The notes under the pieces were generated by a model, which was not told the DNA's origin, did not search any database, and saw only the letters and a program-made list of their open reading frames with translations. Shown here in pieces: positions 8,475-17,600 of a stretch of 64,000 nt of DNA. Source of the DNA: DATAMF01 sp964472565. Its GTDB lineage: Bacteria > Chloroflexota > Anaerolineae > Aggregatilineales > Aggregatilineaceae. Both the position numbers and the translations under genes were made by a program. Each line of letters opens with the position of its first letter. Positions within the stretch are counted from its first letter, which is position 1. The DNA lies in NCBI GenBank assembly GCA_964472565.1, contig CAYYNB010000001.1:42583-106582 (forward strand), in the 5' to 3' direction.

Positions 8475-9531
8475 ACCAGAATGTCGCCCCGCAATCGGGG
8501 TTGTTGTAGACGCCGATTGCGCCGCCGTGCAGTTCGATCATTTGCTTCGAGATCGCCAACCCTAAGCCGGAGCTTTTTTCGCCGCCCGTCGGTTTGTTGC
8601 TCAGGCGGGCATATTTTGTAAACGCTTTAGCGAGGTCTGCCTCGGTCAAGCCTGGCCCGGAGTCGCAGACCTCGACCCTTAGATGGTGGTCTTCGGTGTG
8701 CGTGCGAACGATTACACCGGCATCCGGGGGGCAGAATTTGAGCGCATTGCCGACAAAGTTCTGCAAGACCTGCGCTATACGGCCCTCGTCTGCCTGCACG
8801 GGCGCGGCTGGCTCAAGGCTCATTTCGAGCGCGATATTTTTAGACTGTGCATATTCCAGATTAGCGTGAACGACCCGCTGCACGGTGTCGTTGACATCGA
8901 TCTTGTTGAGTTGAAGCTGGAATTTGCCATCCTGAAGCGCTTCGAAATCCAGAAAATCGGTGATGATGCGCTGCATGGTTTCACACTGCGTTTTCATCAG
9001 GCCCAGAATCTCATAGTACTGGTCCGACATCTTTTGTCCGGGCGGCAGATCGGCCAGCATGAGGCAAATGGACATTAAAACATTATTGAGCGGATTTTTC
9101 AGATCGTGGCTGGCGATCTGTAGGAATTGATCTTTAAGCTCGGCGAGTTTGCGTAATTCCAGGTGGGTGTGGATACGCGCCTGGAGCACTGAATAATCAA
9201 TGGGTTTGGTGACATAATCGTTGGCACCCACTTTGAACCCTGTCACCATATCATCACTCGCATCCAGGGCGGTAACGATGATGACGGGGAGTTCACTCAG
9301 CGTGTACTTCTGCCGGATGACTTCAAGCACTTCAAAGCCGCTTAAGCCCGGCATCGTCACATCCAACAGGATCAGATCAAAATGGCGATCCTGGTTCAGT
9401 GCGAGGGCCTGGTAGCCATCTACGGCAAGCTCAACATGGTACCCGGCGTGTTTGAGCCGCCGCGCCAGCAGGTCGCGGTTGACCTTATTGTCATCGACTA
9501 CTAACAACGAAGCCTGCATACTTTGATTCAT
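8455..9531 (-). CDS. Receiver domain-histidine kinase hybrid (receiver first)
   Basis: 358 aa soluble protein. Residues 1-125 are a CheY-like receiver with acidic pair D13/D14, phospho-acceptor D57, T87 and K109. Residues about 130-200 are a dimerisation/phospho-acceptor domain with H142 in SHDLKNPL. The rest is an HATPase with a GPGLTEADL motif and GLGLAISKQM. ATG 9531 is chosen over an upstream TTG at 9561; AAAGG precedes it. There is no sensor or membrane domain, so an upstream kinase probably phosphorylates the receiver to control its kinase activity. No partner regulator is adjacent. It converges on and overlaps iorB, and diverges from the SEC-C gene. Confidence 0.9.
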   Translation of the reverse strand: MNQSMQASLLVVDDNKVNRDLLARRLKHAGYHVELAVDGYQALALNQDRHFDLILLDVTMPGLSGFEVLEVIRQKYTLSELPVIIVTALDASDDMVTGFKVGANDYVTKPIDYSVLQARIHTHLELRKLAELKDQFLQIASHDLKNPLNNVLMSICLMLADLPPGQKMSDQYYEILGLMKTQCETMQRIITDFLDFEALQDGKFQLQLNKIDVNDTVQRVVHANLEYAQSKNIALEMSLEPAAPVQADEGRIAQVLQNFVGNALKFCPPDAGVIVRTHTEDHHLRVEVCDSGPGLTEADLAKAFTKYARLSNKPTGGEKSSGLGLAISKQMIELHGGAIGVYNNPDCGATFWFSLPLS

Positions 9532-9692
9532 CGTCTTGTAACCTTTCCACGTCTCTTTCAAATGATCGAGTAAGAATTAGGTTTTGTCAATATATTGATG
9601 GTTTATTTATTGTTTGTGAAAACATATTGCCAATAGAAGGATAGGGCGGTTAAATTTAGGGGTGTTCACATATTCTTTTGGGGAGAGCCGCG

Positions 9693-10598
9693 ATGACGGA
9701 CGAACTTGCAGGTCTGATAGAACAATTAAAAATGGTGGGCGAAGAACCGGACGCGACGCTGATGGATCAAATTCGGGCGTGGGGGACAGCCGCCATCGAG
9801 CCGCTGATGGCTGTCGCCGTCGATCCTGAACTGAATGAAGCAGAAACAGAAAGTGCGGAGGTCTGGACACCGATCCACGCGATTCAGATTCTGGTCGATC
9901 TGGAATTAGACGCTGATCGGATCACGCGGCTGCTTCATCTGGTCGAAGCTTACCCGGATGATGATTGGCTCAGCGAAACCCTGATCGAAGCCATGCCACG
10001 CCTGGGTGAACGGGCGATTGATCCCTGTATGGCGGTGTGGCGGGACCGCACGCGGACTGAACATACGCGCAATGTGGGAGCGAGTATCCTGGAAACGGTT
10101 GCCAAAGAGCAGTCCGATTTGCGAGGGCGAATAGGGGCCGAGATCATGCAGGCGCTGGCTGCGCTGGACCCCGATCTCGAAACAGACGCTGATTGGGGAC
10201 CCAATGCCTTTTTGCTTATGGCGCTGGCTGAAACCCGGCTGGAAAGCGCCGTCCCGATTATCCGGCAGATGTTCGAGCAGAAACGGGTGGATGAAATGAT
10301 ATCGGGGTTGGATTGGCTGCTGGCTACGGTGGCGGGACTCGATCCGATGGAACAGTATAGAGGTCAAAGGGCTACTGGGCGATTTGATTTTCGTCGCTTT
10401 CTAGAAGCGCGGCCTCCGGCTCCGCTGCCACCTTATCCGGGTTGGGATTTACCCCCCGCGCCGCCTCACATTGAAACGTATATTGCGCCCAAGCGCCCCG
10501 GACGGAATGAGCCATGCTGGTGCGGCAGCGGCAAAAAATATAAAAAATGTCATCTGAAAGAAGACGAGATGAACGACCGAAACGCACGGTCTCAGTAG
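9693..10598 (+). CDS. Helical-repeat protein with C-terminal SEC-C zinc motif
   Basis: 301 aa. The C-terminus has the SEC-C metal-binding motif PGRNEPCWCGSGKKYKKCH, known from the SecA tail and many stand-alone proteins. The rest is acidic and mostly alpha-helical with HEAT-like spacing (for example AAIEPLMAVAVDPEL, ERAIDPCMAVWRD). ATG 9693 follows GGGGAG. A SEC-C tail suggests binding to ribosome, SecB-like or nucleic acid partners, but that is inference; no enzymatic motif is visible. Monocistronic, ending in the strong terminator at 10621-10656. Confidence 0.75.
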   Translation: MTDELAGLIEQLKMVGEEPDATLMDQIRAWGTAAIEPLMAVAVDPELNEAETESAEVWTPIHAIQILVDLELDADRITRLLHLVEAYPDDDWLSETLIEAMPRLGERAIDPCMAVWRDRTRTEHTRNVGASILETVAKEQSDLRGRIGAEIMQALAALDPDLETDADWGPNAFLLMALAETRLESAVPIIRQMFEQKRVDEMISGLDWLLATVAGLDPMEQYRGQRATGRFDFRRFLEARPPAPLPPYPGWDLPPAPPHIETYIAPKRPGRNEPCWCGSGKKYKKCHLKEDEMNDRNARSQ

Positions 10599-10620
10599 AA
10601 ACGCAGCCAAGCATTTGTAA

Positions 10621-10656
10621 AAATAGACAAGGGGCCTCAAAGCCCCTTGTCTATTT
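10621..10656. terminator. Bidirectional intrinsic terminator
   Basis: A perfect 15-bp stem with 6-nt loop (10621-10635 with 10642-10656) with A-rich left and T-rich right flanks. It separates the convergent SEC-C and LysM-transpeptidase genes and can serve both. Confidence 0.88.
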
Positions 10657-10671
10657 GACTTCAGGTGGAAA

Positions 10672-11811
10672 TTACCACTGCACATGGACCGGGGTGCCGA
10701 CTTCGGCCCAACTGAAGAACCATTCGGCTTCGGGAGTTGGCATGTTGACACAGCCATGACTCATCGGCACGCCAAAATTGCTGTGCCAATAGGTGCCATG
10801 CAGGGAATACCCCTGGTAAAAATACATCACATAGGGCACGCCGGGCAGATAGTAGCCGGGGCCGGACATGGTTTGGGATGTGTATTTCACATACACGCGG
10901 TAGTCCCCCATGACCGTAGGGAAGTCGTAGGTGCCCGTGGAAACGGGCGTCGAGCGCAGCAGTTGGCCGTTTTCGTAGGCGTAGGTCATTTGATCGCTCA
11001 AATCCACCACGACCTGTTTGCCAGTGGTGATGGTCGGTGCAGCGGCGCTGGCGGGCGTGTAGGAGGCGGGTTGAAGATAGCCGCCCTGCCCATCATCCAC
11101 AGCCGGGATGATCAACGTCTGCCCGGCGTAGATATGGTTGGGATCGGTGATGCTGTTGGCGCGGGCGATAGTCGGCCAGCTAATACCATAGATGCGCCCA
11201 ATCGCGGCCAGATTTTCACCTGCCTGGACGACATGGGTTCGTTCGGTTCCGGTGCTGACCGCGGGTGAAGGGTTGGGGATTGTGGTCGTCGTGGTTTCAA
11301 CGGGCGGCGCTACCGCAGGCGCACCGGGTGAGGTCGAGCCGGGGATCAAGAGTTGTTGGCCGTAGTAGATGGTGTTGGCGTCGTAGATGCCGTTGGCGGC
11401 TGCAATATCGGTCCAATTGATGCCGTATAAGCGGGCAATGCTGGCTAAGGTTTCGCCAACCTGAATGGTGTGGTAAACCGGTGCGGTGGTCGTGGTCGTC
11501 GTGGCGACAGTGGTTGTGGCCGGCGCGGCGGCAACGGGGATGGCTGAGCCATCCGGGATGATCAAAACCTGTCCGGCATAGATATGGGTTGGATCGGTGA
11601 TGCCATTGGCCGCGGCAAGCGTTTCAACTGTGGTATTATACCGGAGTGCAATCCGAAACAGATTTTCTCCGCTCTGGACCGTATGGGTCGTTCCGCCTGT
11701 TTGGGCGATGCTGGGGGTGGTCTGGAGCAGGGGAAGCAGAACAAGCAGCAGCGTAGATGCGAGGATGATGGCCGGACGAAGCAGTTTCCGGTGTGATGTG
11801 GCCCTTATCAT
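10672..11811 (-). CDS. Secreted L,D-transpeptidase (YkuD) with three LysM domains
   Basis: 379 aa; ATG with GGGGAG upstream. A signal peptide/anchor (about 10-36) is followed by three LysM peptidoglycan/chitin-binding domains (about 41-87, 113-157, 188-232) separated by Thr/Ala/Pro linkers. A YkuD catalytic domain occupies roughly 265-379, with H338, H352 and catalytic C354 in SHGCVNM. Characterised YkuD enzymes make 3-3 peptidoglycan cross-links or attach proteins to stem peptides. Its presence implies that this organism has peptidoglycan. Single gene on the minus strand with an extended -10 candidate upstream. Confidence 0.93.
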   Translation of the reverse strand: MIRATSHRKLLRPAIILASTLLLVLLPLLQTTPSIAQTGGTTHTVQSGENLFRIALRYNTTVETLAAANGITDPTHIYAGQVLIIPDGSAIPVAAAPATTTVATTTTTTAPVYHTIQVGETLASIARLYGINWTDIAAANGIYDANTIYYGQQLLIPGSTSPGAPAVAPPVETTTTTIPNPSPAVSTGTERTHVVQAGENLAAIGRIYGISWPTIARANSITDPNHIYAGQTLIIPAVDDGQGGYLQPASYTPASAAAPTITTGKQVVVDLSDQMTYAYENGQLLRSTPVSTGTYDFPTVMGDYRVYVKYTSQTMSGPGYYLPGVPYVMYFYQGYSLHGTYWHSNFGVPMSHGCVNMPTPEAEWFFSWAEVGTPVHVQW

Positions 11812-12129
11812 ACGAATAACTCCCCTGGTTATAGGATGCTCAATATTCTGAATTATAGCTTAAATCATGCAGGATGGAATGACTTATGCTCCACGACATC
11901 CCTATGCCAAAGTTGCAAAATCGTTTGTCGTAGAGCGGGCGTGTGTTGAGCGTCGGTTGCATGGATAAAAAAAGGGGTATGTTTAAGTTAGCCTGAATTC
12001 CTGGTGATATTTATAGATGGAATAACATTTTTGTTGCCGAAATATAAACTGATGTTAGAATATCCGAAAGTACTATTTAAGACAAATGACCAATTCGTTA
12101 CGCTACAATTAGAGAATAAAGGGGGTTTG
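11812..12129. other. AT-rich divergent intergenic region
   Basis: About 320 bp between the divergent LysM-transpeptidase and glycosyltransferase genes. It is clearly more AT-rich than the flanking genes, which is the reason for not extending the glycosyltransferase to the in-frame GTG at 12004. It holds a TATAAT on the minus strand (11852-11857). Nothing else recognisable. Confidence 0.5.
11852..11857 (-). promoter_or_regulatory. Candidate -10 element of the LysM-transpeptidase gene
   Basis: TATAAT read on the minus strand, about 41 nt before the ATG. No good -35 hexamer is visible at 17 nt, so this rests on the -10 alone. Confidence 0.4.
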
Positions 12130-13314
12130 TTGCACTACGATGTGGTGATGCTCGTGCTGAATGACGTTGCGCATGATGGTCGTGTGCTGCGTGAAGCATC
12201 TGCGCTCGCTGGTGACGGCTGGCGCGTTCTCGTCGTGGGGACGCAGCGGGCCAACGGTTCACTGCCTGACCGTGAACAACGCGACGGGTTTGATTTATGG
12301 CGCGTGCGGTATGGTGGGTATGGCGCAAGTCTGCGGCGGCCCTGGCGGTGGATGCGGCACGGCTTGCAGGCGGTTCAAATCTGGCGCACTTTGCGGCCTG
12401 TGCAGTCCCCGGTGTACCATGCCCATGATCTCCCGGCGCTGCTGCTGCTCGGCCTGGTGCGGCGGCGGCTGGTGTATGATGCTCATGAACTCTTTCTGTT
12501 CCTCCCTCCGTATCCTTCCAAATGGATGAATCGCTGGCAGTCGGTGCAGCGGCCCTGGCTGATGCTGATCGAGCGACGATTGGCGCACCGGGCCGACGCT
12601 GTGCTGGGGTTGTGCGAGGCGCGAACGCGAGCAATGGCGCGCTGGTATCATATCCCGCGCCCGACGGTGATTCATAATATTGTTGATCCTGTTGATGACT
12701 GTGTTCCGGCTCCGGTTGATCTGCGCACGGTGGTTGGGCCGGATCGTTTTATTGTGGTCCATACCGGGCATATTTCGGATCGAGGGCGCTGCCTGACCGA
12801 ACTGGTTCAGGCGATGGCTTATGTGCCGGAACAGGTCGCCCTGGTCTTTGTAGGGTCGAGCGGCGAATGGGACCATTTGCACGAATTGGCGGTCCGGCTC
12901 GGCGTTGAAGCGCGCGTCAGCCGTATGCTGCCGGTTGCGCCGGATCAGGTGGCTGCTACCATCCGGCAGGCTGATGTTGCGGCTTGTGTGCTGCGGCCTC
13001 ACGCCTATAATACGCGTGCTTCCGTTCCCAATAAATTATGGGAAGCAGTCGCGGCGGGAGTTCCGCTGGTGGCCGGGGATACCTTTGGGGTGCGGCGGCT
13101 AGTCAAGCGGTATGAACTGGGCGTGTTATGCGATCCCACCGATCCCCGCGCGATAGCGGCGGCGATTGAACGGATGATGGACCCGGCGGTGAGGAATTAT
13201 TATCGTGAAAAAGTTGGCGCGGCGCAGAACGTGCTGCGCTGGGACAATGAAGCTGAAAAGTTGCGGATTATCTACCGGCGGCTGCTGGATGGAACTGATC
13301 GATGTGCAAAGTAG
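12130..13314 (+). CDS. Glycosyltransferase family 4-like
   Basis: 394 aa from the TTG at 12130, which follows AAAGGGGG. An in-frame GTG at 12004 would add 42 residues from AT-rich DNA that does not look coding, so the start is uncertain. GT-B fold: N-terminal domain with VLNDVAHDGRVLREA, VYHAHD and YDAHELF; C-terminal donor-binding domain with HTGHISDRGR, VFVGSSGEW and the family segment SVPNKLWEAVAAGVPLV. Transfers an activated sugar at the cytoplasmic face, probably for exopolysaccharide or surface glycan; sugar not predictable. Overlaps the next glycosyltransferase by 13 bp, so the two form an operon. Confidence 0.85.
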   Translation: MHYDVVMLVLNDVAHDGRVLREASALAGDGWRVLVVGTQRANGSLPDREQRDGFDLWRVRYGGYGASLRRPWRWMRHGLQAVQIWRTLRPVQSPVYHAHDLPALLLLGLVRRRLVYDAHELFLFLPPYPSKWMNRWQSVQRPWLMLIERRLAHRADAVLGLCEARTRAMARWYHIPRPTVIHNIVDPVDDCVPAPVDLRTVVGPDRFIVVHTGHISDRGRCLTELVQAMAYVPEQVALVFVGSSGEWDHLHELAVRLGVEARVSRMLPVAPDQVAATIRQADVAACVLRPHAYNTRASVPNKLWEAVAAGVPLVAGDTFGVRRLVKRYELGVLCDPTDPRAIAAAIERMMDPAVRNYYREKVGAAQNVLRWDNEAEKLRIIYRRLLDGTDRCAK

Positions 13315-14522
13315 CGATGCTGGTAACGAATGGATATGGCCCTGACTGGCGCGTTCAGAAGGAAGCCCATACGTTGGCCCTGGCCGGACACCGGGTAACG
13401 GTGATCGCCTGGGATCGCACCCAACTTTATGCTCCGCACCAGATTGAGCATACGCCTGATGTTTTGCGCGCGGCGCTGGATGGCTGGCAGTGGGCCGCCC
13501 AACAGCCGCCCGAACCTGTTGCGATTGTGCGGATTGGCGTGTCGGCGGGGTATCGGACGGGAAGACCGCTGCTGCGGACGATGCCGCGTTTCTGGCTGCG
13601 GGCGCTGAATGAACTCCGCCGGATTCAGCCGGACATCGTACATGCGCATGATCTGGATACTGTACCGGTGGCGTATTTATATGCGCAGCGGGCGGGTATT
13701 CCGGTGATCTATGATGCGCACGAATATTATGCGGGGATGGTCCGGGACAATCTGGGGGTGGGGTTGGCGGCGCTGCTGGATCGGATGGACGGCTGGTACA
13801 GCCCACGCGTGACAGCGATGCTGGCGATGAGTGAGCGGTTGGTGAAACGGCACCGGGATATGGGGGCGAAGGTCTGGTTTGTGTCGAACAGCCAGCCCCT
13901 GGTGGATCGGGCCGGGCTGGTTCAAAAGGGCGCGGCGCGACGGCAGCAGTGGCATATCCCCGCTGAGGCGCTGCTGCTCGTATATGTCGGGTATCTCAAC
14001 CCGGATCGGTTGTTAAGCATTATTTTGGAGGCGGTGCCGCGCCGCGAGAATGTGTGGCTGGTGATCGGCGGTGATGGCCCGCAGCGGACGCTGGTTGAAG
14101 CCGCTGCTGCTGGCTGCCCGCGTATAAAATACGTGGGGTGGGTGCCGCAGCAGGAAGTGGCGGAAATGGTGGCAGCGGGCGACGTGGTGTATTATGGCCT
14201 GAATGCGGCGGTGGAGAATGTGAATTATTCGCTCTCGAATCTGGCGCTGTTTGCACTTTCGACGGGGCGTCCTATTCTGACGACGCCGGTAGGGGAGGTG
14301 GCCGAAGTGGTTGAACGGGAAGACTGCGGGGTTGTGATGGCAACTTCGACGACTGATGCTGCCGAACAGGCGCTGGGCCAGCTTGAAGACGCGCCGCGCC
14401 GCGCCCGCTGGACCGAACACGCATCGTACCTGGGGGAGACTAAATATCACTGGCGGATGGCGGCGGATCAGTTGATGGATGCTTATGCCAGCGCCATTGA
14501 AAAAAAACGTGTACAATTTTGA
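13302..14522 (+). CDS. Glycosyltransferase family 4-like
   Basis: 406 aa, ATG inside the end of the preceding glycosyltransferase. Same GT-B organisation: TNGYGPDWRVQKEA near the N-terminus, VHAHDLDTVPVAY and YDAHEYYAG in the acceptor domain, then YVGYLNPDR, VIGGDGPQ and a VNYSLSNLALFALSTGRPI donor-site region. The two proteins are diverged paralogues, which would suit successive sugar additions. The giant surface protein starts 136 nt downstream, so glycosylation of that protein is conceivable, but that is inference only. Confidence 0.87.
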   Translation: MCKVAMLVTNGYGPDWRVQKEAHTLALAGHRVTVIAWDRTQLYAPHQIEHTPDVLRAALDGWQWAAQQPPEPVAIVRIGVSAGYRTGRPLLRTMPRFWLRALNELRRIQPDIVHAHDLDTVPVAYLYAQRAGIPVIYDAHEYYAGMVRDNLGVGLAALLDRMDGWYSPRVTAMLAMSERLVKRHRDMGAKVWFVSNSQPLVDRAGLVQKGAARRQQWHIPAEALLLVYVGYLNPDRLLSIILEAVPRRENVWLVIGGDGPQRTLVEAAAAGCPRIKYVGWVPQQEVAEMVAAGDVVYYGLNAAVENVNYSLSNLALFALSTGRPILTTPVGEVAEVVEREDCGVVMATSTTDAAEQALGQLEDAPRRARWTEHASYLGETKYHWRMAADQLMDAYASAIEKKRVQF

Positions 14523-14551
14523 ACGAATTTTCACATCATCTGCATAGAGTC

Positions 14552-14580
14552 TTGAGGGCATTCATGATACGCTGTAAATT
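14552..14580 (+). promoter_or_regulatory. Candidate promoter of the giant surface protein gene
   Basis: TTGAGG and TAAATT separated by 17 nt, each matching four of six consensus positions, about 80 nt upstream of the ATG. Confidence 0.3.
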
Positions 14581-14658
14581 AGGGCTTTTGCCTTGTTTAT
14601 CAAGTCGCAAGTTGGGTCTTATCCCCTGGCGGGGCTTAATTAATAAATAGGAGTCCCT

Positions 14659-17600
14659 ATGCGCAGAAAAATGGTCTCGTGTTTTCGTGCATTATTCGTT
14701 CTAATACTTCTTCTCACCAGTCAGGCGCAGATGGTGCTGGCGGCGGACAAGCCAGAACCAGCGCCCGCCGCGCCTGCCAGCGCTGCATCCAATGCCGACC
14801 CGGCGGAGTGGCAGCTTCCGTTCCGGCAAAATGAATTCTCGTGCAAGACCTGGGTCAATACCTTTATCGTGACGGCTCTGCCGCCCACCGGCCCGGATAT
14901 TGCACAGGCGGGGAATGCGGTCACGCCCTATGGAGCGACCCTGGAAGATCCCGCGCTGGAACATGAGGTAGGCGATGTCGTCAAGGTTCTGACGGTTATT
15001 CAGAACGTGACCGGCTCGACCAATACCCCGCCGAACTGTACGGGGACGCCCGAAACGCTGACCTCGATGACGGCGAACCTCGCTTTGTTTGATGGGATGG
15101 GGCCGACTTTCCCGTATACCAGCATCACCCTAAATCTGACTTTCCCCGGTGAGGCGGGTACGCTGCCGGATGGTCAGATTGCATGGTCACTGCTCAATTA
15201 CACCATTCCATCCACGCTTCAGAATAATCTGGTGATCGATACGCGGATGAACGCTATGGACGCGGCGACGCCGACGCCGAATCTGGTGGAAGACACCGAC
15301 TCGGATGATACAGTGATCGTTGTTGGTCCCGGCTTCCGGGTGGTCTCGTTTAATCCTGAAGTCAGCGCAGCGGCTCCGGGTGCGTTTGTCAACTTCACGA
15401 TCATCATCCAGAACACGCGCGGAACGGCTATTACCGCAATAGGCGTCGTGTCGCCCGTCAATGCGTTTATTGGGGGGTGTCATGAGCCGAGCGGCTTCTC
15501 CGGCTCGAAATGGGTTGAGTCGCCGGGACAGGACCCCATTCCGGGGGGGCAAATTGTAACCAATGCGCTGGCCGAATGTACCTTTAGCACGCAGATTCCG
15601 GCTGATCCTGCGCCGGAATCCTTTAGTGTTATGGGTGAATTGACGGCGACTGATACGAATTTAAGAACCGCTGTCGTGCAGGTAACAAGCGCGGCGGTGA
15701 ATGTCAATCTGCCCGCGATTGCGGTCCAGAAGACCGTAAACAGTATCAAACGCGGGGCGGTGGTCGTGCAGCCGCCCGCCGCGATTGGTGATGTCATTTC
15801 ATACGACATTGTCGTTGAGAACACTGGCGAAATTCCGGTCAACAATATTCTGATCAATGACAGCCTGACCGGGCCGATTTTTATCAGCCCCAGCACTGAA
15901 CTGCTGCCGGGTGAGGAACTCCCGGTGACGGCAACCTATGTGGTTCAGTCGGGAGGACAGGACCCGCTCGCTAATCAGGTCACGGTGACCGCGCTGGGTA
16001 CTTCGGGCGGGCAGAAGGTGAACGCGAGCGCGGTTGCCACTGTCGATATTCTGGACTCGGCCTTAGAGGTTGATCTCCAGGCACTGGACCCGGCCACCGG
16101 CGACCCGGTGACAACACGCGTGGTCGGGCAGACGATTCGTTATGCGATGGTGCTGCACAATTCCGGCACCGCCACCATTACCGGCATCAGCTATGTTAAC
16201 CTGACCGGCTCCCTTTATACCTTTGGCGCTGAGCCGAATCTGAATAACCTGTCGCTGACAGGGGGTGAAACCTCTGTTGTTTACGAGTGGCTGTATACTA
16301 TCGCCGACCTTGATCCTGAATACAATATCCCGACGCCGGACCCCCTGATCAGTACGGTCAAGGTGAAGGGTACGGCGAACGGGACGCTGGTATTTGCCCA
16401 AGATGCCGCGACGGTGGACCTGACCAGCGAGGATTTTGCTTTTAGCGTGATCCTCCTTCAGCCCACCACACCCTCGGTTCTGCGCGGTAGTGAAGTCGTC
16501 TATCAGGTGTCGGTTGCCAATTTGAACGGCACGGCCCCGATCTGCAATGTGCGGGTGGATCAATATCGCATCGATCCGGATACCGGACTCGAAACGCTGA
16601 TTGTGCCCAACCTGCCGCTGGCCTGGCCTGGTACGCCGGGGCAGTTGGCCGCAGCAGGCACATCGGGGGATGCGGCCAGCGGCCTGTCTACCTATCTGGT
16701 GACGGGGCAGGACAAAGACCCGCTGCATATGGTCTTCAAGGTCACGGCCACAACCGGATGCCCAACGGGCGGTACAACGCTGAGTGACCGGACCAGCATT
16801 GTGTTGGATATTTCCGAGGCACAGGTCAACGCGAGTCTGGTGGCGAACCTGGGATCGGATAATCTGGCGGAAGTGGGCGAGACGATCACATTCACCTATC
16901 TGGCGCAAAATGTGGGGACGGTGCTGATCCGCAACCTGGCGGCCAGCTACTGCCTGCCCACGCGAACCGATCCGATAGTGTGCGATCAAGACCTGAGCCT
17001 GACGCGGACTTCATTGGGGTCGTTTGAAGATACAACCGGCTCCTTCGATGTGCCGATTCTGGCGGTGGATGCCGATGCCAACCCGTTTGTGGTGTTGGTG
17101 ACACTGACCGGTCTGGACCAGAAGGGCAATAACCTGTCGATTGTGACCTCGCTGCCGGTGCAAATTGCTTCCGACAAGCTGAAAGCGTCACTGACCGGCC
17201 CGGCGTCGGCAGTGGTTGGTGATAATGTCAACTTCCTGTACAGCATTGTCTATGAAGATAACCCGGACAGCACGGTGACACTTCAGGACGTGGTGGTGTA
17301 CGACATGCGCACCCCCACCACCGTTGATGACCCGGCGGACATTTATAATGTTGATCATGCTGTGGTGGGCACATATGCCCTGCTGTATGCCAATTCGCCG
17401 GTAAACGGCTCGTTCTTCCACCGGATTTTGCAAAGTGAGGTGGAAAAGGACATCTACACCCAGCGCCTGCGTGTTAAGGCGAAGATCGGCGGTTCGACGA
17501 TTACCGGGACCGCTGAACTGGATGTCACGATTGTGCCGATTATTGGCGTGTTGAAGACTGGCCCCACCCAGCGGATTGCCGGGCAGGAGGTGCAGTACGA

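Noticed and set aside
12004..12129. Longer glycosyltransferase start at GTG 12004
   Set aside because: The extra DNA is AT-rich unlike the rest of the gene, and the family N-terminus begins at the later TTG, which has a good ribosome site.
14523..14658. Riboswitch in the leader of the giant gene
   Set aside because: Only a small CCCC/GGGG hairpin is visible; no conserved riboswitch core was recognised.
14878..14892. A second LPxTG-like string (LPPTG) near the N-terminus of the giant protein
   Set aside because: It lies about 45 residues after the signal peptide with no helix or charged tail behind it, so it lacks the context of a sorting signal; probably chance in a Pro/Thr-rich region.
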